A stretch of DNA of 64,000 nucleotides from assembly GCF_009864005.1 (NCBI RefSeq), contig NZ_WEZQ01000002.1:1-64000 (forward strand), written 5' to 3'. Source of the DNA: Furfurilactobacillus milii (GTDB lineage Bacteria > Bacillota > Bacilli > Lactobacillales > Lactobacillaceae). A program made the translations under genes and the position numbers. Shown here piece after piece: positions 53,409 to 64,000 of this stretch (its first letter is position 1; every line of letters starts with the position of its first letter). The notes beneath the pieces were generated by a model that was not told the origin of the DNA, searched no databases, and saw nothing but the letters and a program-made list of their open reading frames with translations.

Positions 53409-54407
53409 TTGAAAATTATTGCTTACGGCATTCGCGATGACGAACGTCCATATGTAGAAGAATGGTCCAAGGATCAAAATATTGAGGTTAAAATCGTTAA
53501 GGATTTGTTGACTGACGACACAGTTGGTCAGGCAAAGGGCTTTGACGGGGCAGTTGTTTACCAACAAAAGCCTTACACGGCCTCAGTTTTGGATCGTTTG
53601 GCAGAATTGGGAGTTAAGAACCTGTCATTACGTAACGTCGGTGTTGATAACGTTGACGCTGATGCTGTTAAACGTAACGACATCAAGGTTACCAACGTTC
53701 CTGCCTATTCACCAGCAGCAATTGCTGAATTTACGGTTACTGAATTGATGCGGTTACTTCGTCACACGACCCAGTACGAGCACCGTCAGGCCAAAGGTGA
53801 CTTAAAGTGGGCTCCAGATATTGCAACTGAATTAAACAGCTTAACGGTTGGTGTTATTGCTACTGGTCGGATTGGCCGTGCTGCCATCCAAATCTACCGT
53901 GGCTTTGGTGCTAAAATCGTTGCCTACGATGTTTTCCACAATCCTGAATTGGAAAAGGAAGGCATCTACGTTGATTCTTTGGATGAATTATACAAGCAAG
54001 CAGATGTTATTTCCCTTCATGCTCCTGCAACGAAGGAAAACATGCATATGTTAAATGCTGACGCCTTTAACAAGATGAAGGATGGTGTCTACATCTTGAA
54101 CCCTGCCCGTGGTGATCTGGTTGATACTGATGACTTGATCAAGGCTTTGGACAGTGGCAAAGTTGCTGGTGCTGCACTAGATGTTTACGAAAACGAAGTT
54201 GGTATTTTCAACACAGACTTCGGTAGCTTTGATGCTATTCCTGACGATCGTTTGAAGAACTTGATGAAACGCGAAAACGTTTTGGTAAGTCCTCACATCG
54301 CTTTCTATACCACCACTGCTGTTCGGAACATGGTTCAATTTGCTTTGAACAACAACAAACAATTGATTGAAACTGGTAAGGCTGACAACGTAGTGGCCTT
54401 TAACTAG
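53409..54407 (+). CDS. ldhD: D-lactate dehydrogenase
   Basis: 332-residue NAD-dependent D-2-hydroxyacid dehydrogenase reducing pyruvate to D-lactate. The Rossmann motif GVIATGRIGRAAIQIYRGFGAKIVAYD is near residue 150. Catalytic Arg (NPARGDLVDTD), Glu (YENEVGIFN) and His (SPHIAFYT) are present; with the TTG start at 53409 the histidine falls at H296, as in Lactobacillus D-LDH. GGAGGTG is at 53396-53402. Strong codon bias indicates high expression. Redox balancing in fermentation is the role. Confidence 0.94.
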   Translation: MKIIAYGIRDDERPYVEEWSKDQNIEVKIVKDLLTDDTVGQAKGFDGAVVYQQKPYTASVLDRLAELGVKNLSLRNVGVDNVDADAVKRNDIKVTNVPAYSPAAIAEFTVTELMRLLRHTTQYEHRQAKGDLKWAPDIATELNSLTVGVIATGRIGRAAIQIYRGFGAKIVAYDVFHNPELEKEGIYVDSLDELYKQADVISLHAPATKENMHMLNADAFNKMKDGVYILNPARGDLVDTDDLIKALDSGKVAGAALDVYENEVGIFNTDFGSFDAIPDDRLKNLMKRENVLVSPHIAFYTTTAVRNMVQFALNNNKQLIETGKADNVVAFN

Positions 54408-54446
54408 ATAATGAGTCTGATGTTTTATTAGACGATAGAAACATAA

Positions 54447-54485
54447 GCAACACGCTCAATAATAAATTGGGCGTGTTGTTTTTTG
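54447..54485 (+). terminator. Terminator after ldhD
   Basis: CAACACGCTCAAT/ATTGGGCGTGTTG with one G-U and a T run. Confidence 0.92.
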
Positions 54486-54656
54486 ACTTTGCAAACAATC
54501 GTTCAAAGATGAATGTTGCGGTGAACCCTTCATTAAACTCATGTAATTGTTCACTGTTTCAGTCTGCAAGAGGATAATGGTCTTGATAGATTGAGTCTGC
54601 TGTTGTGGGACTGTCGGTAGGAATCGATACAGTATGGAAGACAAGGAGTCATTGTG

Positions 54657-55316
54657 ATGGATTTTAGTCAGCAAGTTTATCAGCAAAATCAAACGGTGTG
54701 GCAGGAGAGCATTCATCATCCGTTTATAAAAAAATTAAGTGACGGCAGCATGACGTTGCCAACATTTCGTTATTATTTAATTCAGGATCATTATTATTTA
54801 CGTGACTTTGCTCGAATTCATGAATTAGCGGCGGATGCAAGTCAGGACCAGGCAGTCAAGACGTTATTGCAGGAGTTGGCGAATAGTCTGCATGATGGTG
54901 AAATTGCAACGCGCAAGACGTTCTTTAGAGAATTAGGCATCTCTCAAAAAGATGAGGTCGATACACCAATTGCGCCGACGACATATGCTTACACGTCACA
55001 TATGTATCGCACACTAACACAGGCTGGTGCACCGGCAGCCATTGCCGGATTGTTGCCATGTGCGTGGCTATATGCAGATGTTGGTGCGTCACTACAAGGA
55101 GTCACCTCACCAGTCCCAATTTTTCAAGCGTGGATTGACAGTTATCAGTCTGATGACTATACGGGACCAGTAGCGAAGCAAATTAAATTAACAGATCAAG
55201 TTGCCCGTCAAACAGATGCAACGGGTCGTGATGCAATGGCCAAAGCTTTTTCACGGAGTACCTATTATGAACGTGATTTTTGGCAGATGGCTTTGGATCA
55301 CCAAGATTGGCAATAA
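54657..55316 (+). CDS. tenA: Aminopyrimidine aminohydrolase / thiaminase II
   Basis: 219-residue TenA. The catalytic cysteine is C135 (LPCAWLYADVG, matching B. subtilis numbering), with Asp in DHYYLRDFARIH and Glu in YYERDFWQMA. TenA salvages thiamine breakdown products to HMP. Start ATG 54657 after AAGGAG; GTG 54654 is the alternative. It stands alone with no other thiamine gene and no THI box in this window. Confidence 0.9.
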   Translation: MDFSQQVYQQNQTVWQESIHHPFIKKLSDGSMTLPTFRYYLIQDHYYLRDFARIHELAADASQDQAVKTLLQELANSLHDGEIATRKTFFRELGISQKDEVDTPIAPTTYAYTSHMYRTLTQAGAPAAIAGLLPCAWLYADVGASLQGVTSPVPIFQAWIDSYQSDDYTGPVAKQIKLTDQVARQTDATGRDAMAKAFSRSTYYERDFWQMALDHQDWQ

Positions 55317-55368
55317 GGTTTAATGTAGCGCACTGACGTTGCTACTAGTGAACTAAAAAACTTTTTAA

Positions 55369-55415
55369 TTGCAATCGTCGTCAATCTTCGTATAATATAG
55401 TCAATATTAGTCAAA
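55369..55415 (+). promoter_or_regulatory. ctsR promoter with CtsR operator
   Basis: TTGCAA (55369-55374), TATAAT (55391-55396), spacer 16 bp. AGTCAATATTAGTCAAA (55399-55415) is the CtsR heptad repeat with two differences, lying over the transcription start: autorepression, relieved by heat. Confidence 0.85.
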
Positions 55416-55429
55416 GATTGGGGTGAGCG

Positions 55430-55906
55430 ATGATGGAAGGACCAACAAATATTTCGGATGTCATCGAAAAGTATCTGAAGGGAATCCTGGAGGATGCTGA
55501 GCAGGTAGAAATTAGACGTTCGGATATTGCCGACCAGTTTAACGTCGTTCCTTCTCAGATTAACTACGTCATTAAGACACGGTTTACCATTCAAAACGGG
55601 TATATCGTTGAAAGTAAGCGTGGTGGCGGTGGTTATATTCGTATTGAAAAGGTCAACTTACTGGCTGACGCCGATGTGTTGGATAATTTACTGAACGATG
55701 TGGTTGGTGATTCAATCAATCAACATGATGCATATGCTATAGTTAATTCCCTATTTAATGATGGGGTGTTAAAGGAACGTGAAGCCAACATTATTCTTTC
55801 GGCAATTGATAAAGATACACTCAATGTTGCCGACCGCGAAGTTGAAAATACATTGCGCGCCCGGATTCTAATCGGCGTGCTCAACCGCCTTCGTTTTGAA
55901 GACTAA
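55430..55906 (+). CDS. ctsR: Heat-shock repressor CtsR
   Basis: 158-residue repressor of clp genes. N-terminal winged helix (NISDVIEKYLKGIL..RSDIADQFNVVPSQINYVIKTRF) and the glycine-rich wing RGGGGYIRI are diagnostic. Its arginine switch is controlled by McsB in many species, but mcsA and mcsB are absent here: clpC follows directly. ATG 55430 has a GGGGTGAG site. Confidence 0.94.
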   Translation: MMEGPTNISDVIEKYLKGILEDAEQVEIRRSDIADQFNVVPSQINYVIKTRFTIQNGYIVESKRGGGGYIRIEKVNLLADADVLDNLLNDVVGDSINQHDAYAIVNSLFNDGVLKEREANIILSAIDKDTLNVADREVENTLRARILIGVLNRLRFED

Positions 55907-55981
55907 TGCTCATTAATATTGATTTAACGACGATTTGCAGGGGTTAATTAAGGCCTGCATTAATGAAAGGCAGGACAGAAG

Positions 55982-58480
55982 ATGGACAATTTATTCACAC
56001 CTAGTGCTAAAGATGTATTGGTATTAGCACAGGAACAAGCGAAGTATTTTAAACACCAAGCTGTGGGTACTGAACACTTATTGCTGGCCCTGACCATTGA
56101 ACAAAATGGGATTGCTAACAAAGTCCTGCAGCAATTTAGCGTGACAGAAGAGGACGTCCGTGAAGAAATCGAACGTTTTACTGGTTACGGTACGCTGACG
56201 AACGCTGATAAGGATACGTATTTACCATATTCTCCAAAGGCTAAGGACATTTTGACGTTGGCCGGGGATGAAGCAAAACGTTTGGGCTCCACTAAAATTG
56301 GGACTGAACATTTGCTCTTAGCGTTGTTGTCTGATGAGAGTATCCTGTCATCGCGTATTCTGATGACACTAAATCTTGATTTAGCACAAACACGTAAAGT
56401 GATTTTGCGTAAGCTAGGTGTCGCTGACACACCGCGTCGGCGTCAACAGATGGCAAAAGCGACCAACAACGCAAATAAGCAAGAAGGCACACCAACGCTT
56501 GATTCATTAGCGCGTGATTTGACGGCCTTAGCTGCTGACAAGCAAATGGATCCGGTGGTCGGTCGTGCAAAAGAGGTCAAACGGGTGATCCAAATTCTCA
56601 GTCGTCGGACCAAGAATAACCCTGTTTTGATTGGTGAACCTGGGGTTGGTAAAACAGCGATTGCTGAAGGATTAGCCCAGAAGATCGTCGCTGGTGATGT
56701 GCCTGACGATTTGGCCGACAAACGATTGATGATGTTGGACATGGGATCACTGGTTGCCGGAACTAAATATCGTGGTGAATTTGAAGACCGTTTGAAGAAG
56801 GTCATTGAAGAAATTTACAACGATGGTCATGTTGTGCTGTTCATTGATGAACTGCACACGTTGATTGGGGCCGGTGGTGCTGAAGGCGCGATTGATGCTT
56901 CCAACATTTTAAAGCCAGCGTTGGCTCGTGGCGAACTTCAAACTATTGGAGCGACTACGCTTAACGAATACCAAAAGTATATTGAGTCAGACGCTGCTCT
57001 GGAACGTCGGTTTGCCACCGTTCAGGTTGACGAACCAACGGAAGACGAAGCAACGGAAATCTTAAAGGGTTTGAAGAGCCGTTATGAGGAACATCACCAA
57101 GTTGAAATCACTGATGATGCAGTTGAAGCAGCGGTTAAGCTGTCCTCTCGGTACATTACGGAACGCTTCCTACCTGATAAGGCAATTGATTTAATGGATG
57201 AAGCAGCAGCTAAAGTTCGCATTGATGCGTCTGGTCACAAGACCAAGTTGGCTAAACAGGAAGACAAGTTGGACGACTTGCGTCAACAGAAGGAAGATGC
57301 GATTGAAAACCAAGATTTCGATGGTGCTGCCGCATTGCGTGAAAAGGAAATGGCTTTGCGCAAACGTGTCGACAAGATGATGGACGATCAAGATAACGAA
57401 GCGTTGTCCGGTCAGCCGCATTATGAACTAAAAGTCGGCGAAGAAGACGTGGCTGAAGTTGTTTCCGAGTGGACTGGTGTTCCGTTAACGCAGTTACAGA
57501 AGAATGAAGAAGCACGTTTGCTGAACCTTGAAAAGGTGCTTCACAAACGTGTGGTTGGCCAAGACGAAGCTATTTCAGCCGTTTCTCGTGCCATTCGTCG
57601 TGCTCGTTCCGGTTTGAAAGATCCTAACCGTCCAATTGGCTCGTTCATGTTCCTTGGACCAACTGGGGTCGGGAAGACGGAACTCGCCAAAGCGTTAGCT
57701 GAAGCGATGTTCGGTTCAGAAGATAACATGATTCGTGTGGATATGTCTGAATATCAAGAACGCTTTAGCTCAAGTCGTTTGATCGGTGCTGCGCCTGGTT
57801 ACGTCGGTTATGATGAAGGTGGTCAATTGACCGAACAAGTCCGTAACAAACCATACTCAGTTGTCCTCTTGGATGAAGCTGAAAAGGCTGATACTGAAGT
57901 CTTTAACCTATTGTTACAAGTTCTTGATGATGGTTTCTTAACCGATTCTAAGGGCCGCAAGGTTGACTTCCGTAACACGATTTTGATCATGACCTCTAAC
58001 TTGGGGGCCACAGCCGTTCGTGACGATAAAGAAGTTGGTTTCGGTGCAACTAGCGCGACAGACAACTATGCTGCAATGTCAGACAAGATTCGACAAGCCC
58101 TACGTCAAACGTTCCGTCCAGAATTCTTGAACCGAATTGATGAAACAGTGGTCTTCCACTCATTGACGAAGCCAGAATTACACGAAATCGTGAAGATTAT
58201 GGCCGGCAATGTGTTGGCACGAATCGCCGAACAGGGCATTAAAGTTAAAATTACGCCAGCTGCCATTGATGTTGTCGCAGATGCTGGCTTTGATCCTGAG
58301 TATGGGGCTCGTCCAATTCGACGCGCATTACAGACTCAGGTTGAAGATCAGCTGAGTGAGGCATTGATTGCTGGCCAAATAAAGACAAATGACGCTGTTA
58401 CAGTTGGCGCTAAGGCTGGTAAGATTACGGTTACAACTAAGGAACAACCTGCCAAGAAACCGACAGTTGGTTCTAAGTAG
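55982..58480 (+). CDS. clpC: ATP-dependent Clp protease ATP-binding subunit ClpC
   Basis: 832-residue Hsp100. The N domain has two repeats (about 1-140). AAA-1 has Walker [14 protein letters not shown] (about 220) and Walker [17 protein letters not shown]. The UVR-type middle segment holds [20 protein letters not shown]-2 has [16 protein letters not shown] (about 560) and [11 protein letters not shown]. With ClpP it degrades damaged proteins. ATG 55982 is 75 bp after ctsR in the same operon. No McsA/McsB adaptor pair lies between them. Confidence 0.96.
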   Translation: MDNLFTPSAKDVLVLAQEQAKYFKHQAVGTEHLLLALTIEQNGIANKVLQQFSVTEEDVREEIERFTGYGTLTNADKDTYLPYSPKAKDILTLAGDEAKRLGSTKIGTEHLLLALLSDESILSSRILMTLNLDLAQTRKVILRKLGVADTPRRRQQMAKATNNANKQEGTPTLDSLARDLTALAADKQMDPVVGRAKEVKRVIQILSRRTKNNPVLIGEPGVGKTAIAEGLAQKIVAGDVPDDLADKRLMMLDMGSLVAGTKYRGEFEDRLKKVIEEIYNDGHVVLFIDELHTLIGAGGAEGAIDASNILKPALARGELQTIGATTLNEYQKYIESDAALERRFATVQVDEPTEDEATEILKGLKSRYEEHHQVEITDDAVEAAVKLSSRYITERFLPDKAIDLMDEAAAKVRIDASGHKTKLAKQEDKLDDLRQQKEDAIENQDFDGAAALREKEMALRKRVDKMMDDQDNEALSGQPHYELKVGEEDVAEVVSEWTGVPLTQLQKNEEARLLNLEKVLHKRVVGQDEAISAVSRAIRRARSGLKDPNRPIGSFMFLGPTGVGKTELAKALAEAMFGSEDNMIRVDMSEYQERFSSSRLIGAAPGYVGYDEGGQLTEQVRNKPYSVVLLDEAEKADTEVFNLLLQVLDDGFLTDSKGRKVDFRNTILIMTSNLGATAVRDDKEVGFGATSATDNYAAMSDKIRQALRQTFRPEFLNRIDETVVFHSLTKPELHEIVKIMAGNVLARIAEQGIKVKITPAAIDVVADAGFDPEYGARPIRRALQTQVEDQLSEALIAGQIKTNDAVTVGAKAGKITVTTKEQPAKKPTVGSK

Positions 58481-58687
58481 TCTTAGTTGCTAATTGATAA
58501 TTGCTAGTGAGCGGCTATTGAACTATTTTAAAAACGTTTGTCGAGTTGGAAAACTTGATGAGCGTTTTTGTGCTCTAAACATGTCTGTAAAAATTGCATT
58601 TTATGCGGAGAACAGGCACACTGGTGGAGATTAGGGAAAGACGAAGTCGTGCGTAGTTGTTGACGAACGGCTCGATGAGGTGAAAAT

Positions 58688-59278
58688 ATGAGTCGTGAGG
58701 CGCAGCTGGCTGCCACTCGAGAAAAAATCTTGGAGGCAGCTCGCGAACAATTTTTAATAAAAGGCTATGCGGACACATCCACGCGTGACATTGCGACAGC
58801 AGCAGGCATTACTCAACCGGCACTGTACCATCACTTTGCCGACAAAGAACTGATTTTTGTGCAGGTGATCGAAACTGTTGGTGGTGAGTTAGCAGCAAAC
58901 ATGAATCAAATTTTAGATGCTAACAAAGGGGATGGACTTGAAATCCTGACAGACATGTCAGCAGCAATGGTCGCTATTCATCCTCGTGACGCCTTTAGCT
59001 TGATTCATGGTAGCTTTCAATATCTGCGTCCTGAGAATCAGGCTCGGCTTGGTCGATTGTTTGCACAGGATTATTTGCAACCCATCATGCGCTTTTTTAA
59101 GTCTGATAAAGTGGCTTTACGTGACGGGGTTGATCCGGCAACGGCTGCCAATTTTTACCTCACCAGTTTGGCACCACTGTTTGCTAAGTTTCACCAACTG
59201 GGTGGCGCAAACTTGAGTCAGCGTGAGCACATTCAAGTGCTGCTACGCCTCATTTTGTTTGGTGTGGCAGAAAAATAA
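58688..59278 (+). CDS. TetR-family transcriptional regulator
   Basis: 196-residue regulator. The N-terminal helix-turn-helix is REKILEAAREQFLIKGYADTSTRDIATAAGITQPALYHHFADKELIF-like (residues ~10-57). The C-terminal ligand domain has no characteristic motif. No partner gene adjoins it, as rpoB follows with its own promoter. Start ATG 58688 after GAGGTGA. The gap 58481-58687 shows nothing distinctive. Confidence 0.87.
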   Translation: MSREAQLAATREKILEAAREQFLIKGYADTSTRDIATAAGITQPALYHHFADKELIFVQVIETVGGELAANMNQILDANKGDGLEILTDMSAAMVAIHPRDAFSLIHGSFQYLRPENQARLGRLFAQDYLQPIMRFFKSDKVALRDGVDPATAANFYLTSLAPLFAKFHQLGGANLSQREHIQVLLRLILFGVAEK

Positions 59279-59295
59279 AAGTTGAGCGTTTCTCG

Positions 59296-59324
59296 TTGAC
59301 ACATTTAGCAAAACCGAGTATATT
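59296..59324 (+). promoter_or_regulatory. rpoB promoter
   Basis: TTGACA (59296-59301) and TATATT (59319-59324), spacer 17 bp. The transcript has a leader of about 210 nt. Confidence 0.85.
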
Positions 59325-59356
59325 ATTAATCGTATATCACTGTGAATAAAAATCGT

Positions 59357-59448
59357 CTTGGCGATCTATTGTCCGTCAAGGCCTTTATAGAGAAGCAAAA
59401 GCAGCTTTCATTTAAACTTTAAAAGAAATGGTGCTTTTGCCTTTTTTA
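59357..59448 (+). promoter_or_regulatory. rpoB leader with terminator-like hairpin
   Basis: Hairpin CTTGGCG/CGTCAAG (59357-59380, 7 bp) is followed by GCAAAAGCA..CATTT/AAATG..TGCTTTTGC (59395-59440) with six T at 59442-59447. The second is a good intrinsic terminator ahead of rpoB. Leaders of rpoB in lactobacilli include the conserved Lacto-rpoB RNA motif; I cannot confirm that this is it. Confidence 0.7.
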
Positions 59449-59543
59449 TGCCCAAAAACAGGGTTACAGGTCATTTGTAATGAAACTGTAACACTAAAAC
59501 GAGGACTTATTCACTGGAAAATCATTTCGAAGGAGTGAAGAAC

Positions 59544-62500
59544 TTGGCAGGGCATTTAGTTAAATACGGCAAACACCGTACCCGCAGAAGTTACGCACGA
59601 ATCAAGGAAGTTCTTGATTTACCGAACCTGATTGAAATCCAAACGGACTCTTATCAATGGTTCCTGGACGAGGGCTTGCGTGACATGTTCGACGACATCA
59701 TGCCAATCGATGATTTCCAAGGAAACTTATCATTGGAATTCGTTGACTACCAGTTACTCGAACCAAAGTACACCGTGGATGAAGCACGTGAACACGATGC
59801 CAACTATTCTGCACCACTGCACGTTACTTTACGTTTGACCAACCACGAAACTGGTGAAATCAAGAGTCAAGACGTGTTCTTTGGTGACTTCCCACTGATG
59901 ACTGATCAGGGGACGTTCATTATCAATGGTGCTGAACGGGTTATCGTTTCTCAATTGGTTCGTTCTCCTGGTGTGTACTACACGGAAGACGAAGACAAGA
60001 ATGGTCGTGAAGTTTACGGCGCAACTGTCATTCCTAACCGTGGTGCTTGGTTGGAATACGAAACGGATGCTAAAGAAATCTCTTACGTTCGGATTGACCG
60101 GACTCGTAAGATTCCAATGACCGAATTAGTTCGTGCTTTGGGTTATGGCTCTGACGACGAGATCATCTCAATCTTGGGTGATAGCGACGGCATCATGTCG
60201 ACCTTGGAAAAGGATATTCACAAGAATTCCGATGACTCACGTGTCGAAGAATCCTTGAAGGATATTTACGAACGGTTACGGCCTGGTGAACCTAAGACAG
60301 CCGACTCTTCACGGAGCCTGCTGACGGCGCGCTTCTTCGATCCAAAACGTTACGACACTGCACCAGTTGGTCGTTACAAATTAAACAAGAAGTTAGACTT
60401 GCACACCCGTTTGTTAGGTTTGACGTTAGCGGAAACGCTGGCTGACCCTGACTCAGGTGAAATCATTGCTGAAAAGGGTACTGTGATCGACAAGACCGTT
60501 ATGGCTAAGTTGGCACCATATCTGGATCAGGAAGACTTCAAGTCGGTAACGTTCACACCTTCTGATGAAGCTGTTGTGACGGAACCAATGAATGTTCAAA
60601 TGATCAAGGTCTTCTCTAAGAAAGATCCTGAACAAGTTGTGAACATGATTGGTAACGGTCATATCGACTTAAAGAACCACACCATTCAGCCTGCTGACAT
60701 CATCGCTTCCATCAACTACTTCTTCAACTTGCAAGAAGGTATTGGTTCAACTGATGATATCGATCACTTGGGTAACCGTCGGATTCGTTCTGTGGGTGAA
60801 TTACTGCAGAACCAATTCCGGATTGGTTTATCACGGATGGAACGTGTTGTTCGTGAACGGATGTCCATTCAGGACTCCGCCACAGTAACGCCACAACAAT
60901 TAATTAACATTCGTCCAGTTGTTGCTTCAATCAAAGAATTCTTTGGTAGTTCACAACTGTCACAATTCATGGATCAGACGAACCCACTTGGCGAATTAAC
61001 GCATAAGCGTCGTCTGTCTGCTCTTGGACCTGGTGGCTTGACGCGTGACCGTGCCGGATATGAAGTCCGGGATGTTCACTACACTCACTATGGTCGGATG
61101 TGTCCAATTGAAACACCTGAAGGACCAAACATTGGGTTGATCAACTCATTGTCTAGTTATGCGAAGGTTAACCGTTATGGCTTTATTGAAACACCATACC
61201 GTCGTGTTTCATGGGACAACCACAAGGTTACTGACCGAATCGACTACTTAACTGCCGATGAAGAAGATAACTTTGTTATTGCCCAGGCTAACTCACCATT
61301 GAATGACGATGGTTCGTTTGTTGACGACACGGTTTTGGCTCGTTCAAAAGATGAAAACATTGAAACTTCCATCGACAACGTCGACTACATGGACGTTTCG
61401 CCTAAGCAAGTAGTTGCCGTTGCGACCGCATGTATTCCATTCTTGGAAAACGATGATTCTAACCGTGCTCTGATGGGTGCCAACATGCAACGTCAGGCTG
61501 TTCCTTTGTTGGATCCTCATGCACCACTTGTTGGTACTGGGATTGAATATAAGGCTGCCCATGACTCTGGTGTTGCTTTAATCAGTAAGGCTGCCGGAAC
61601 TGTTGAATTCGTTGATGCTACGCAGATTCGCGTTCGTCGTGAAGACAGCACTTTGGACACGTACAAGTTAATGAAGTTCCGTCGTTCAAACGGTGGTAAG
61701 AACTACAACCAACGTCCAATCGTTAAGGTTGGCGACAAGGTTGATGCCGACGAAATTTTGGCTGATGGTCCTTCCATGGAAGGTGGGGAACTTGCTCTTG
61801 GGCAAAACCCATTGATCGCCTTTATGACTTGGAACGGTTACAACTTCGAAGATGCCATTGCGATTTCCGAACGGTTGGTTAAGGATGATGTTTACACTTC
61901 GATTCATATTGAAGAATACGAATCAGAAGCACGTGACACCAAACTTGGACCGGAAGAAATGACCCGTGAAATTCCTAACGTTGGTGAAGATTCCTTGAAG
62001 GATCTTGATGAACAAGGAATTATCCGGATTGGTGCTGAAGTTCATGACGGTGACATTTTGGTTGGTAAGGTTACACCTAAGGGTGTGACAGAATTATCTG
62101 CTGAAGAACGTTTGCTACATGCTATCTTTGGTGAAAAAGCCCGTGAAGTTCGTGATACTTCACTCCATGTTCCACATGGTGGTGGCGGTATTATCCAGGA
62201 TGTTAAGATCTTCACTCGTGAAAACGGGGATGAATTATCACCTGGTGTTAACATGATGGTTCGTGTCTACATCGCCCAGAAGCGTAAGATTCAGGTCGGT
62301 GACAAGATGTCCGGCCGTCATGGTAACAAGGGGACTGTTTCAATTGTTATTCCTGAAGAGGACATGCCTTACATGCCTGATGGGACACCAATTGACATTA
62401 TGCTTTCACCAATGGGTGTGCCTTCCCGTATGAACATTGGTCAAGTGCTGGAACTGCATTTAGGAATGGCTGCTCGTAAATTAGGTATCCACGTTGCTAC

Positions 62501-63176
62501 GCCTGTCTTCGATGGTGCGCAGGATAAGGATATCTGGGATGCCGTTCAAGAAGCTGGTATGCCAGCTGATGCCAAGTACGTTCTGTACGATGGCCGTACT
62601 GGTGAACCATTCGACAACAGAATTGCCGTTGGTGTTATGCACTACCTGAAGTTGGCCCACATGGTCGACGACAAGATTCACGCACGTTCCATCGGACCTT
62701 ACTCACTGGTTACGCAACAGCCACTTGGTGGTAAAGCGCAATTTGGTGGTCAGCGTTTCGGTGAAATGGAAGTTTGGGCTTTGGAAGCTTACGGTGCTGC
62801 TTACACGTTGCAAGAAATCCTGACCTACAAGTCAGATGACGTGGTTGGCCGTGTTAAGACTTATGAAGCCATCGTTAAGGGCGATCCAATTCCGAAGCCC
62901 GGTGTTCCTGAATCCTTCCGTGTGTTGGTCAAGGAATTACAAGCGCTTGGTTTGGACATGAAGGTTCTTGACAATAACAAACAAGAAATTGAACTGCGTG
63001 ACATGGACGATGATGAAGATGACGTTGTGAATGTTGATGCATTGAGTAAGTACGCTGCTGAACATCCGGTTGACGATAAGTCAGACGATGCTAGTGCAAA
63101 CACGAACTCAGCTTCAACTCCTGAACAGCCAGCAACTACACCGGCTAATGAGTCAGGAAACACCACAAACGAGTAG
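59544..63176 (+). CDS. rpoB: DNA-directed RNA polymerase subunit beta
   Basis: 1210-residue beta subunit. Landmarks: [18 protein letters not shown], the rifampicin region [47 protein letters not shown]-like segment and [12 protein letters not shown]. The rifampicin cluster is wild type. The C-terminal ~60 residues are an acidic, then Ser/Thr/Asn-rich extension, common in lactobacilli. Start is TTG 59544 with AGGAG nine bases upstream; GTG 59535 abuts that site. Operon with rpoC. Confidence 0.97.
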   Translation: MAGHLVKYGKHRTRRSYARIKEVLDLPNLIEIQTDSYQWFLDEGLRDMFDDIMPIDDFQGNLSLEFVDYQLLEPKYTVDEAREHDANYSAPLHVTLRLTNHETGEIKSQDVFFGDFPLMTDQGTFIINGAERVIVSQLVRSPGVYYTEDEDKNGREVYGATVIPNRGAWLEYETDAKEISYVRIDRTRKIPMTELVRALGYGSDDEIISILGDSDGIMSTLEKDIHKNSDDSRVEESLKDIYERLRPGEPKTADSSRSLLTARFFDPKRYDTAPVGRYKLNKKLDLHTRLLGLTLAETLADPDSGEIIAEKGTVIDKTVMAKLAPYLDQEDFKSVTFTPSDEAVVTEPMNVQMIKVFSKKDPEQVVNMIGNGHIDLKNHTIQPADIIASINYFFNLQEGIGSTDDIDHLGNRRIRSVGELLQNQFRIGLSRMERVVRERMSIQDSATVTPQQLINIRPVVASIKEFFGSSQLSQFMDQTNPLGELTHKRRLSALGPGGLTRDRAGYEVRDVHYTHYGRMCPIETPEGPNIGLINSLSSYAKVNRYGFIETPYRRVSWDNHKVTDRIDYLTADEEDNFVIAQANSPLNDDGSFVDDTVLARSKDENIETSIDNVDYMDVSPKQVVAVATACIPFLENDDSNRALMGANMQRQAVPLLDPHAPLVGTGIEYKAAHDSGVALISKAAGTVEFVDATQIRVRREDSTLDTYKLMKFRRSNGGKNYNQRPIVKVGDKVDADEILADGPSMEGGELALGQNPLIAFMTWNGYNFEDAIAISERLVKDDVYTSIHIEEYESEARDTKLGPEEMTREIPNVGEDSLKDLDEQGIIRIGAEVHDGDILVGKVTPKGVTELSAEERLLHAIFGEKAREVRDTSLHVPHGGGGIIQDVKIFTRENGDELSPGVNMMVRVYIAQKRKIQVGDKMSGRHGNKGTVSIVIPEEDMPYMPDGTPIDIMLSPMGVPSRMNIGQVLELHLGMAARKLGIHVATPVFDGAQDKDIWDAVQEAGMPADAKYVLYDGRTGEPFDNRIAVGVMHYLKLAHMVDDKIHARSIGPYSLVTQQPLGGKAQFGGQRFGEMEVWALEAYGAAYTLQEILTYKSDDVVGRVKTYEAIVKGDPIPKPGVPESFRVLVKELQALGLDMKVLDNNKQEIELRDMDDDEDDVVNVDALSKYAAEHPVDDKSDDASANTNSASTPEQPATTPANESGNTTNE

Positions 63177-63217
63177 TGTGAACCGTCACCATTGAAACTA
63201 ATAAGGAGGTCAATCCT

Positions 63218-64000
63218 TTGATTGATGTCAACAAATTTGAAAGCATGCAGATTGGGCTTGCGTCGCCCGACAAAATCCGCAGCTGGTCATATGGTGAAGT
63301 TAAGAAGCCTGAGACCATCAATTATCGGACATTAAAGCCTGAACGTGATGGCTTGTTCGATGAACGGATTTTTGGACCAACAAAAGACTGGGAATGTGCG
63401 TGTGGTAAGTACAAACGGATTCGCTACAAGGGTGTGGTTTGTGACCGTTGTGGTGTTGAAGTTACTCGTTCTAAGGTTCGCCGTGAACGGATGGGGCATA
63501 TTGAATTAGCTGCTCCTGTTACTCACATTTGGTACTTCAAGGGTATTCCTAGCCGTATGGGTTTGGTTCTTGACATGAGCCCACGGGCACTTGAAGAAAT
63601 CATCTACTTTGCTTCATACGTTGTGTTGGAATCAGGCAACACACCTTTGGAACGCAAACAGTTGTTATCTGAACGTGAATACCGTGAAAAGAAAGCCCAG
63701 TATGGTAACGAATTCCAAGCCGAAATGGGTGCCGAAGCAATTCGTAAGTTGCTGGCAGCTGTTGACTTGGATAAAGAAGCCAGCGAATTGAAGGAAGAGT
63801 TAAAGGATGCATCTGGTCAAAAACGGACTCGTGCCGTTCGTCGTCTAGACATCTTGGAAGCCTTCATTCAATCCGGTAACCGTCCTGACTGGATGGTTAT
63901 GGATGTTGTTCCGGTTATTCCACCGGACTTACGGCCAATGGTTCAATTGGAAGGTGGTCGTTTTGCCACTTCTGACTTGAACGACTTGTACCGTCGTGTT
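63218..64000 (+). CDS. rpoC: DNA-directed RNA polymerase subunit beta' (partial, 3' end beyond window)
   Basis: The first 261 codons are present and open to the end of the window. The start is TTG 63218 behind [43 protein letters not shown] and the zinc site [20 protein letters not shown] are typical of beta'. It follows rpoB by 41 bp. Confidence 0.96.
   Translation, partial: MIDVNKFESMQIGLASPDKIRSWSYGEVKKPETINYRTLKPERDGLFDERIFGPTKDWECACGKYKRIRYKGVVCDRCGVEVTRSKVRRERMGHIELAAPVTHIWYFKGIPSRMGLVLDMSPRALEEIIYFASYVVLESGNTPLERKQLLSEREYREKKAQYGNEFQAEMGAEAIRKLLAAVDLDKEASELKEELKDASGQKRTRAVRRLDILEAFIQSGNRPDWMVMDVVPVIPPDLRPMVQLEGGRFATSDLNDLYRRV

Overview
The window looks like a chromosomal segment of a lactic acid bacterium of the family Lactobacillaceae; the genus is not determined. 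The evidence is the gene content: ldhD, pepC, a mannose-family PTS with manO, an Flp-type Crp/Fnr regulator, a LysM/CHAP wall protein, a ctsR-clpC pair next to rpoB-rpoC, and no TCA or respiratory genes. Strong Shine-Dalgarno sites, frequent GTG/TTG starts and Firmicutes-type riboswitches agree with this. No phage, insertion sequence, plasmid function or CRISPR array was seen.

Layout. 1-8.3 kb: tRNA-Thr, a POT peptide transporter with an unusual leader, a phosphoesterase, tRNA-Tyr and tRNA-Gln, rarA behind a LexA-type box, an S9 peptidase with ogt, and proC. 8.3-13 kb: nagA with its regulator nagR, a very long RNA hairpin, then pncB-nadE (NAD salvage). 13-18.4 kb: a Mn2+ riboswitch driving a P-type ATPase, a dispersed repeat element, a small helical protein, a SprT-like protein, an AI-2E family protein and tRNA-Leu(AAG). 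18.5-24 kb: araC-MFS-oxidase operon divergent from an MFS-HIT-SDR cluster that carries the second repeat copy. 24.1-24.8 kb: two strongly structured unexplained intergenic elements. 24.8-27 kb: an LCP wall ligase, zinc-free S14, and Flp behind a perfect FNR box. 27.4-32 kb: a catabolite-controlled mannose-family PTS with duplicated EIIA and EIIB parts. 32-43.6 kb: an auxin-efflux-type carrier, a cell-wall protein, phosphoglycerate mutase, a two-component system, pepC and several regulators and acetyltransferases. 43.7-49.3 kb: lysine riboswitch-permease, a deoxynucleoside kinase, T-box-serS, a structured gap and five tRNAs. 49.4-55.3 kb: a DHH phosphoesterase, hypothetical proteins, an EamA exporter, ldhD and tenA. 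55.4-64 kb: ctsR-clpC, a TetR regulator, and rpoB-rpoC with a terminator-like hairpin in the rpoB leader.

The genes are mostly housekeeping: amino-sugar, peptide and amino-acid uptake, NAD supply, metal homeostasis, stress regulation and transcription. The most unusual signals are non-coding. They are a 167-bp repeat family with internally matched direct repeats (two copies at gene 3' ends), a 46-position hairpin whose non-Watson-Crick pairs are almost all G-U on one strand, two adjacent ~167-nt multi-hairpin elements, and two tRNAs with A34 outside arginine.
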